Assembly: GCA_029721435.1 (NCBI GenBank)
Contig: CM056584.1
Location: forward strand, 15,821,739 to 15,885,738
From: Gymnothorax reevesii
Taxonomy: Eukaryota > Chordata > Actinopteri > Anguilliformes > Muraenidae
Length of the DNA stretch: 64,000 bases
Direction of reading: 5' to 3'
The notes under the pieces are model-generated. The model was given only the letters and a program-made list of their open reading frames with translations. It was not told the DNA's origin and made no database searches. How positions within the stretch are numbered: the first letter of the stretch is position 1; every line of letters starts with the position of its first letter. The position numbers were made by a program, and so were the translations under genes. This document shows positions 56,401 through 64,000 of this stretch, piece by piece.

Positions 56401-59400
56401 AATGGGGTTTCTGTAGAAGTACTTAAGGACCCATTTAACTGCATGGACCTCACCATTTTAACCACTGTTGTCATGGTAACCTGACAGGTAGAAAGGAGAA
56501 TGGATAACGGCAGCCTTATCACTGGCATGGAGGGACTGGTATGAAATGTAGAGTATGGCACAGGTATGGGCGTGACAGCCAGTGATGCCACAATGATATC
56601 ACAATTGATGTCACAGTGAAGTCATGATGCCACAAAAATGCAAATGATGTCATATTTCTCAGTCACACACAGAGCCTTTGCCTGAATTCACTTATTCTAC
56701 ACAGTCAATGAGGGCCACATATGGGATCTTTTCAAAAATCACACGACCACAGCTAATGCGTCGCCATGTCACTCATGAATCGTTCGGTGACGCATGCAGT
56801 CTCAGATCTGCATTAGACTCCTCTCAGATGAGGGAAGCAACACTGGTCGCACATACGTCCAGAGGTCGTGTGACTACGGATGATCGCGAGTACGTCTACT
56901 GCTACGTGGGGGCGGAGCTTAGAGCACAAGCGAGGCGGCAGCACCTGCACTGTCCATTAACAAACCTGAAGCAGCTAAAGACCTGACATCATCTTAGGAT
57001 TGAAAAAGAGTATTTAAAAAAAAAAAAGCAAGAAAAAGTCAAGAAAGCTGAGAAAGGAAAATTCAACAGGAGAAAAGAAACTGAAGCGAAATTCCAACTA
57101 TACAAAAATATTAAACAGAAATCCCAAATTCCAGATCTGCCATCAGAGTCATTCAATTGACTGGGTATGAGCATCAGCTTCCAACAGTGTGACCATTATA
57201 CTTACAAGTAATAAAAAATAATGTAGATGAACAAATAAAATAAGAAAGCAAATAAAATAAATAATAAACCAAAACTTAATTATACAGCAAAAAGAGATTA
57301 AATTTAATGCTCTATATGACATGTTATTGTTAAGGAGATAAACTCCTCATAAGACAGGTGTACAGGCTATTGTACAATACTACATGGTAAAACATCCATC
57401 AACAACTTGTGGGGAGAGACCCCGGTCTTAAGGCCCCAACACTATGAAAGCTGCAGCCACATGCAACCTGACTGTGGATCAGTTCGTCAGTCAGCCTGTT
57501 TTGTCTGGTCCAATCTCTGTCCAGCAGGCCGTTCAGCAATCCTGAAGAGTATTTACGGTGCATTTTAAAGGCACTGGTGCCAAACACGTCCCCCGCCTCA
57601 GCTGAGGTATACACAGGCCCACTTAAACACGACTACCCTCGGAACTCAACCTACACAAAACATTCTCCGAATGTTGTAGCCACGTTGTGGCTCAGTCACA
57701 ATATTGAGCAAGCGCTCCAGAGATATCACGAGAACGTTTCGCGCTAGCTGACAGCAGAGCATGGAATCGGTTAATAGATGGAACGAAGTTCTTACCTGCT
57801 CGGAAATCGGCTGTCGTAATCCTCGGCCGGTGGCTAAAGAAAGGAGGAGGGAGAATATAAATGTCCCAGGAGATGCAACCATATCAAAAATGTACTCGTA
57901 AACTCGTAAAAATAATTTTTTCACGCAACTGACGATACATCATTAAATGGCTGCGAATTAATCTTAGGCTAGCATAGTCGTCTTAAAGCAATTCTTAATT
58001 TGTTCTTCACATTGGGATCAAACGATCGCTACTGGCATAACATACCAAAACACGTACAATGACCGACAGGTGGCGCCAACACCAAGGAGGAATATACATG
58101 GGAAGCATATTCCATGACAGGATATTCCAATATAAAAAAACATAACTGGAGAACTGCAAGTCCAAGCCAAGCCTCTTTGACCAGAGACGGACTGAAAGGG
58201 GCGGGTTGTTGGCACTACCAAAGAAGGCCAATATGCAAAACGAGCCTAAAAATGAGTTTGGTGGAATTGGCATTACATTCACAGTAATGATTTGAATTAA
58301 TGACTGACTTCAGATCCTAGTAGTACTTCTCTCACAGTCCATATACTAAGCTCTCCTGTTAAGGCTGAAATGTGCCTAGATAGGTTTTGAATCCCATAGT
58401 GTACACACACACACAAAAAAAAAAAAAAAATCACAAATGGTTACATAATACATGGGTGAATGACTTATTTTAATTATACTGGATCAAAGCTTATATTAAA
58501 AGCTGGTAAGAGGGAAGACCTCATTTGTCTGTCCAGCTGAAGACAAATCAGTATTTTTCTTAGCCATTTCACAGTTTACTTGGCAGAAAATCAGAAAATC
58601 ACTTTTCACCCAAGTTATTTCCTGCCTTGGGCTCTTAAATGAAGAGATTTTTTAAATCTTAACAGGACAGCCTGATTAAATAAATAAGATTTCAGCTCTG
58701 TGTGGTGAGAGGTAGTCTACAGGCCAGACACTGTGCTAGCTGCAGGCTAACAGCAGGCAGCTGGAAGAGCACGGCTGAGCACAGAAGACGACAGCTGATC
58801 TGGTGGAGTTATACCTCCGTTTTCCACCAGGGTGTCCCTGAAGAGCAGGAGGCTGAAGTACTCTATTCATTTCATCTCATTTACAGGCCCGTAAATGTTA
58901 CATGCAGTCGGGTTTCCCCAGACAGGCCACCGATTAGTCAAATGGGTTCGTGGCAAAGCACTACACACTGCTCGGCCAAGCGTGGGGTGTGGAGCAGAGC
59001 AAATGCGTGTGTGTGTGTGTGTGTGCGCGTGTGTGAGAGTGTGCGAGTGTGTGAGAGAGAGTGTGCGTGCGCGTGTGTGTGTGTGTGTGTGTGCGTGCGT
59101 GAAAATGCTTTTTTTTTTTTTTTTACACTACAGAGTGGGGACACTATTAGGACGTGAGGACATTTTTGCCTGTAATCACAAAATAAAAGGGAAAAAGTGA
59201 CAATTAGTTAAGATTAAGGGTAAGGTTGCAATTAGGGATAGGTTAAGGCTAGGTTAAAGGTTTGGGTTAAGGCCCAAAATTAAAAATAGGTTAAGGTTAG
59301 GGTTCGGCATGCATTGCTTATTGTAAAGATTAGGGAAAGGCTGTGAAGACGCACAGATAATGAATGGAAGTCGATGCAACGTCCTCACAAGAAAACAAGC

Positions 59401-62365
59401 ACAAGGATGTGCGTGTGCTTACAATGTGCTACGGCCTGTACGTAGACGTGTGCAGCGCCCGCACATTTGTATGACTGCAGTGTGTTACAGCAGCGTGCGT
59501 GAAGGTTTGCGCAGCTTCTGCGGGTGTGTTTACATCGTGAAGTGCGCATGTGCCTGCTGCCTGAGTTTGTCTACATCCAGAATAAGTGTATAATCAGTGT
59601 GTGTCCTTGACATGCATGTATATGTCAGTGTGAGAAAGGAGCCGTGAGCGGCTGCTAAACAGGACACTCCGTGCTACAATGGACAGGTGCTACTTAACTT
59701 GTTAAGCCTTGGTCCACTGACTCCTATTAATTGTCATCACAAGGTTAGCATGTAGCATGGAGTGTCCCTTTAAGCAGTACTCCTAAATCCTCATGTTAGG
59801 AGAGCAGAAGATGGTTGAGAGGGTTTACCTGTTGAAACCCTGGTACTGCCATGCTGTAGGGGCGAGGCCGGCCCTGTGCCAGGCTCTGCGCCAGCATGCG
59901 TGCGGACAGGGCGTAGTCGGGCGCATGGAGGACCATGTCATCCCTCTCCAGCAGGTTTCCCGTGCTGCTACTCTTCTGGTGCTGCAGACTGCTGGAAAAC
60001 AGAGAGCAAAACACTCAGGGTTCCTGTAGGCGTTAGAAATCCTTAAGAACGCCTACACTCTAATGTAGGGTCTTCAAGGTTTGAAAATTGCTTGGATTTT
60101 GAATTAGGTGCTCAAAATTGCTTGAACTTCTTCTTTCATTATCAATCTTCATCAGACAGAGTCGTCAAATAAATATGTTGGGGAGATTGGGGTCAAATGA
60201 GCCATATTACTATTTTGCGATCAATCGATGACGCAGCTGCTTAAAATAGGCAAAATATTTGACCACTGACTGATGAGTCATGGGGATAAATGAGCCATAT
60301 CACTATTTTAAACACCTTCGGGATCGATTGATTGCAAAATAGTGATATGGCTCATTGGTCCCCATGGCTCATCAGACCCCAGTCTCCCCTAATAGGCCAT
60401 TGCTGTAAGAAAAAGGTAGAAAATGCACTGAAGAAGCGCATGATTTGGACTTTGGAAAAGGTCTGGGAAGCCTGCACACTGCTCAAAACCACTTAACAGA
60501 GAATCTCAATTCTGCAGTACACAGAAAACTAAACACCTAAACAAAATTTTATACTGCTGTAGACAGAAATACACTACTATACACAAACCTCAGGATAAAA
60601 AAAAAACTAAAAAACAACCACTGAACGGAGAAAACAAAGCCCTAAATATACATTTCAGGAACACTGGACTCAAAGCTCATGATCATCGAACACAGACAGA
60701 ACACTACTGAACACTACTGAAGATTGTGACACCAGCTGAGCACAAATAGCTCAATATTGCTGAACACAAAGAAGCAAAACAAACACTTAACAGTCACCAC
60801 TGCTGAATAAAGAGAAAATTCTAAACCCCTGAACACCAAAAACTAAACACAGAAATCTAAAAAAAAAAAACTGCAAAAACACTAAAAACTGCTAAACACT
60901 TAAAACCTAAAATGGCGAAACACTTAAAATTCAAAATTGCTGAATACAAAAAAAAAAAAAACAAAAAACAACAACTGCAACATAAGGTTCTTCAAATCAG
61001 AAAAGCAACTCAACTCAAAAGAAAACTCAAAATCCCTGAACAGAGAAAACAAACTGACTACCAGAAAAACCCAACACTGTTGAACAACACGGAGGTCAAC
61101 ACAGCTGAGGACACAGATCTGCCATCTTGGATTTTCAGTGTTCGCCTGGTATCAGAGACACCAACTGTAGACATGGATTACAAGCCTGGGGAACACGAAC
61201 TGGTAGAGATGATTGACCACTGTTCCTGAGGTTGCGCACTCAAGCACAGTGTGCACAGTCACAAACACACACACTTACTTGACTTTGAGTTTCTCACTAT
61301 CACTGTCTGGCAGCAGACGCGTGTAAGAGAAGGGGAACCACCCACGCCTGTTGGGAGAAAGCAAACATTAAGCAAACAGAGGAGTGGAGGAACGAGAACT
61401 ACATCCGTGTTTGATGGTCACTGGTTTCATTTCAAGAGGGAAGGCAGCTCCAGAAATTCCAAAGATGCTGTTAGACTAATCTCCCCAAAAGCATAAAACA
61501 GTCAGAACTACGAAGAGATGACGTACGTGGTCAAAATAAGATAGACCCACTGAATAACGGCATTAGCCAATCAGACGCAACAAGCTACTTAAGCTTCATC
61601 TCTCACTGTGAAGCGTCTTTGTGACAGTTTCTGTGAAAAGCGCTAAACAAATAAATTGAAATTTATGCTTGTTTGCCATTAAGCATCGGCAATGCAGTGG
61701 AAAGTGTAGTTCAAGATTATAGGACTTCAGTGGGAAGGAGAGTCTGTGACAAATGTCGTTATTTGCTGATCTCTGCAATGGGAAGGCAAATTTATTTCTT
61801 TTCCAATTATAATATCCTTCCCCGTTTTGCGAGCCTTCATCGACATAACCGGCTGGCACTTGTTGGGGACTGTTAAGGAAAGAGAGGAAGAGAGAAAAAT
61901 ATAACATAGTACCTACACAGCGAAAGGAGCACTGGCCTTCCAACACATGTCTATTGGTCTCCATTTGCCTAGCCTAATGCATAATATGGTCACCCATCCG
62001 CAGTTCATTTTTACTGAACTAAAAGTAGAAGGGTTTGTAATACCAGTGTGCACCTCATGTTCTGGAATTAATTCCTCCATAAGCCATAAACACCTCAAGA
62101 TAATACCATCAGGTGGCAGATCACAGATGTTGTGTTCTACTGCGTCCATCTCTCCACACTCACATCTTATTCTTCTCATTTTCACCATAGTGCCATCCGT
62201 CACGAGCCTCGGGCACCAGCAAGGTGATGACGTCGCCCTCAGAGAAGCTCAGCAAGGTACTGTTGTCTCCAGCGGCATGGGAGAAGATGGCTTGGACTCT
62301 TGTTCGACCGTTGCGCTCCAGCCCGGCCGCCATGGAGCTGGACCGAGGCAGAGTTCGAGTCTCCA
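49200..62365 (-). CDS. baiap2: baiap2 (IRSp53), C-terminal half, five exons
   Basis: Adaptor that links Rho-family GTPases and curved membrane to actin regulators at filopodia and postsynaptic sites. Exons in transcript order: 62365-62164, 61347-61279, 59991-59829, 57833-57796, 49269-49200, all in phase with GT/AG sites. The SH3 domain spans the first two (VQAIFSHAAGDNSTLLSF, DGWHYGE, RGWFPFSYTRLL). Then come SLQHQKSSSTGNLLERDD, a Pro/Tyr linker and the terminal SAPIYY. The preceding motif TLPRSSSMAAGLERNG is near identical to mammalian BAIAP2. The N-terminal IMD and CRIB-like parts lie beyond 64000. Convergent with aatk, as in mammals. Confidence 0.92.
52612..52703. repeat. Three-copy 31-base minisatellite with GC boxes
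   Basis: Units start at 52612, 52643 and 52674, each of the form ATGGGCGGGGCTAGGGGAGG followed by GGCTGGATGAA with a few changes. The middle copy holds a perfect GGGCGGGGC. Confidence 0.9.
53350..53416. repeat. (TA)n microsatellite
   Basis: About 33 uninterrupted TA units followed by an A-rich stretch. Confidence 0.97.
57796..57833 (-). CDS. baiap2: baiap2 38-base exon (PPAEDYDSRFPS)
   Basis: Acceptor CTTTCTTTAG, donor GAGCAG|GTAAGA. Starts in phase 0 and ends with AG of a split codon, which both known mammalian tail exons also require. AEDYDSRFPS corresponds to LDDYGARSMS of mammalian BAIAP2. Confidence 0.75.
58998..59099. repeat. (GT)n-rich tract
   Basis: GTGTGT with GCGC and GAGA interruptions, followed by a T run at 59108-59124. 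It abuts the inverted dispersed repeat as the CA-rich tracts do in the other copies. Confidence 0.9.
59127..59403 (-). repeat. Dispersed repeat, copy 3 (inverted), with CCCTAACC-like interior
   Basis: Reverse complement of the family at 7549 and 9495: read on the minus strand it runs TTTTCTTGTGAGGACGTTGC, CATTCATTATCTGTGCG, AATAAGCAATGCATGCCGAA, CCTAACC units and AGTGTCCCCACTCTG. It lies inside the baiap2 intron between 57833 and 59829. Confidence 0.8.
59829..59991 (-). CDS. baiap2: baiap2 exon with SSSTGNLL motif
   Basis: Acceptor TTTTCCAG|CAG, donor CAACAG|GTAAAC, 54 codons after one completing base. Encodes SLQHQKSSSTGNLLERDDMV and ends RPYSMAVPGFQQ. The acceptor is a CAGCAG tandem: using the second AG (start 59988) would drop one Ser and keep the frame. 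Confidence 0.92.
60178..60392. mobile_element. 215-base palindromic miniature element
   Basis: The left arm TTGGGGAGATTGGGGTCAAA and then TGAGCCATATTACTATTTTG pairs with the inverted right arm TTAGGGGAGACTGGGGTCTG and TGAGCCATATCACTATTTTG. The phrase ATGAGCCATAT recurs. No coding capacity; it sits in a baiap2 intron. Confidence 0.7.
61279..61347 (-). CDS. baiap2: baiap2 exon, end of SH3 domain
   Basis: Acceptor TTTCTCCCAACAG, donor CAA|GTAAGT. Completes Met, then RGWFPFSYTRLLPDSDSEKL and KV. WFPFSYTRL is the last strand of the SH3 fold. Confidence 0.93.
61600..61662 (+). mobile_element. Retroposon 3'-tail remnant
   Basis: GTGAAGCGTCTTTGTGACAG, then TGTGAAAAGCGCTAAACAAA and TAAATTGAA. AAGCGCTATACAAATAAA with an ATTGAA tail is a common 3' end of teleost LINE/SINE copies. 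The copy is short and 5'-truncated; the family is not named. Confidence 0.55.
62164..62365 (-). CDS. baiap2: baiap2 exon, main part of the SH3 domain
   Basis: Acceptor ACCATCCACAG, donor AAGAT|GTGAGT. Encodes ETRTLPRSSSMAAGLERNGR, then VQAIFSHAAGDNSTLLSFSE and GDVITLLVPEARDGWHYGEN. The SH3 aromatic and acidic ligand-binding positions (the FSHAAGD RT-loop and the DGWHYGE n-Src/Trp region) are intact. The upstream exon must end one base into a codon; none was found before the window edge. Confidence 0.95.
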
Positions 62366-64000
62366 CTGTGGATGGTTGGGTAGGGGGGTTTGGGAAGGAT
62401 TAGGGAACAGTGAAAGAAAGATGTTTCAGCAATTTATTAAACCCTTGTTGCACCAAGACCTCGACACAACCAACTGCCTTTAAGGCCCAAAGACCCACAC
62501 CACACTGCCCACAGTGAGGACAGCAATGTAGCCATTGCATTCACGAGAAAAAGAACCCCATGCACAGCTCCCAGCCAAACTATATCCTCCAAAGACTACA
62601 AACCAGGTGAAAAAAAACATCTGTCAGGTGCACACTGATGGGATTAATAAACAAATTTCAATTCCAAAAAATCTGGAACAAAGTATAAAATGTAAAGAAT
62701 TAGAAAGCAATGATTATACAATTCTTTTTGACCAGTATTCAAGTGAAAAACCACACACAGAGTATTTAATGTCTTAAATCATCAACTTTGTTTTTTGTTT
62801 ATATATGCCCAGCCAAAATGTGATACCTGCAAAATGTATCGGAAGTGTTAGGACAGGGGAAATGCTAACCCGGAAATTAGATCATCTTTCCCTTTAATAA
62901 CATTTGACTAATCCTTTGGGAACTGAGCACACCAACTAACGTAATTTTGTAAGCAAATGCTACCCAACCATTTCTTTTTGATAAGAATTCAGCTGCTCGA
63001 CTATCTGGGTCTCCACAGTAATGTTTTTTGCTTTGTGATAAGCCAGGCGGTTCAAATGGGAGATCGGTCTTGACTGAATGCAGGCCAGTCTAGCACCCTC
63101 TGACTAAAAAGCCATGCTGTTGTAACGTGCAGACTCTGGCTTGGTGTCGTCTCGCTAAAATGAACAGAGTCGTCCCCGAAAAAGATGTCTAGATGTCAGA
63201 ATGTCCAGAAGCAATAAGAAAAGTAGAGCTGTTACACCACAGTGCACATTTTCATTCCGCATCAGACCCCTTTCTGATGAGTTTGAGCACAGAGAAGTCC
63301 GAAGCATTTCAGAATGTCCTGGATATATGGCTTCGACTTTTCGAAGTAGTGCCTTGCATTGCATGCGTATATGCGACAGAGGATCGTGTTAACTGCCCAC
63401 ATTTTTCCAAACGGATCCCAAGCACACATGGTTATATTCCAAAGTAAGTCCATTTTTAATGCAGTGCCGTCGAAGGGCTTGATGATTTCAGGAATTCAAT
63501 ATTGTTTTCAGCCTTGCCATTTATGCACAGAACTTTCTCTGAGTTCTCTGACTTACCATAGATGGTGAACTACCTAAATTTCTCATAAGCATGTATAAAG
63601 AACGATTGCCCTTAAAAAAAAAAAGATGCGTTTTCTGTACTTCAGCCAGACTTTGGTTTAATTTACATCGTGGCCGAGCTCATTGCCAAATGGAACAAGT
63701 GAAAGTGTGCACAGCTCACAGTGAAAAAGTGAGCCCAGCTCACTAATACCCACGACCCTTTTGCACTGAAGAGATTCCGGCATATTTGCATATAAATTGG
63801 CACTGCACCTCTACATGAAGTACAGAATGCATGACTGAAATTTGAATATGATCTGATAAGCAGTTTTCAAGAAATCTGTCGGACAACATTTGCAGTGGTA
63901 AATTTTTTAAGTTCAAAATATGGAAAACAAAGGTGATTTTTGAAAAAAAATCACAGCATTTTCATGAAACTTGTCACCGTATCTTTCTGTGAAGTGTAGA
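62366..64000. other. baiap2 intron to the right window edge
   Basis: No exon in the required phase with a convincing acceptor was found. A GTAAGT donor on the minus strand near 63552 lacks a plausible exon before it. No repeat with clear edges was seen. Confidence 0.5.

Larger units (their letters stand above)
49270..57795 (-). other. baiap2 intron (8.5 kb)
   Basis: Holds poly-A (51282-51302), a (TA)n run (53350-53416), a 31-base minisatellite (52612-52703), (AAT)n near 54309-54325 and GA-rich sequence near 55980-56060. No further exon was identified with confidence. The interval 56680-56990 is relatively CpG-rich without a recognisable product. Confidence 0.6.

Noticed and set aside
56680..56990. 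Possible extra baiap2 exon reading KIPYVALIDCVE on the minus strand
   Set aside because: No acceptor or donor in the phase needed between 57796 and 49269, and no similarity to BAIAP2 tails that I recognise.
61947..62483. 178-codon plus-strand open frame
   Set aside because: It is largely the opposite strand of the baiap2 SH3 exon and its intron edge; the minus-strand exon explains the sequence.
63540..63600. Possible upstream baiap2 exon ending at a GTAAGT donor on the minus strand
   Set aside because: The donor is good but the nearest acceptor would leave a 17-base exon, and the residues do not resemble BAIAP2.

Overview
The window reads as a teleost (ray-finned fish) nuclear chromosome. 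Short exons with consensus GT/AG splice sites sit in long introns. The spacer DNA is full of fish-type repeats: a Tc1 transposase relic, hAT, piggyBac and TTAA-type miniature elements, LINE tails ending in ATGG units, and (CA)n, (GA)n and (AT)n microsatellites. There are no operons, bacterial ribosome sites or CRISPR arrays.

Two protein genes are recognisable and they converge tail to tail. The first, on the + strand from 15712 to 42806, is aatk (LMTK1, lemur tail kinase 1, apoptosis-associated tyrosine kinase). Twelve coding exons join in phase. They encode about 1640 residues: a single membrane-spanning segment, a tyrosine-kinase-like domain with HSD and GDYG in place of HRD and DFG, and a very long acidic, Ser-rich tail. 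Most of the tail lies in one 3.46-kb exon. The first coding exon was not found upstream. The intron between the exons that share the HSD codon holds a textbook mir-338 hairpin (34056-34130), which confirms the AATK identity.

The second gene, on the - strand from 62365 down to 49200, is the 3' half of baiap2 (IRSp53). Five exons carry the SH3 domain, the SSSTGNLL linker and an alternative-type C-terminus ending in SAPIYY. Its IMD/BAR exons lie beyond the right edge. AATK and BAIAP2 are also tail-to-tail neighbours at human 17q25.3, so the arrangement is ancient synteny.

The left 15.7 kb has no recognised gene. It holds a decayed Tc1 transposase, a degenerate ACT-triplet array split by a 1.5-kb block, nested miniature transposons, and two of three copies of a dispersed repeat with CCCTAA-like internal sequence. 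The third copy is inverted at 59.1-59.4 kb.

The aatk introns are the most structured non-coding part. They contain a nearly perfect 1.22-kb head-to-head palindrome carrying the start of a transposon reading frame on both strands (18218-19437). They also contain a tandem duplication that copied the first bases of an aatk exon, TTAA-flanked elements, and a hAT palindrome with a 7/8 target-site duplication that was itself split by an 849-bp insertion (36901-38319). No wholly new system was identified. The strongest leads are the dsRNA-forming palindromes inside aatk introns, a possible internal aatk first exon near 28.3 kb, and the baiap2 C-terminal exon with DPF where mammals have NPF.
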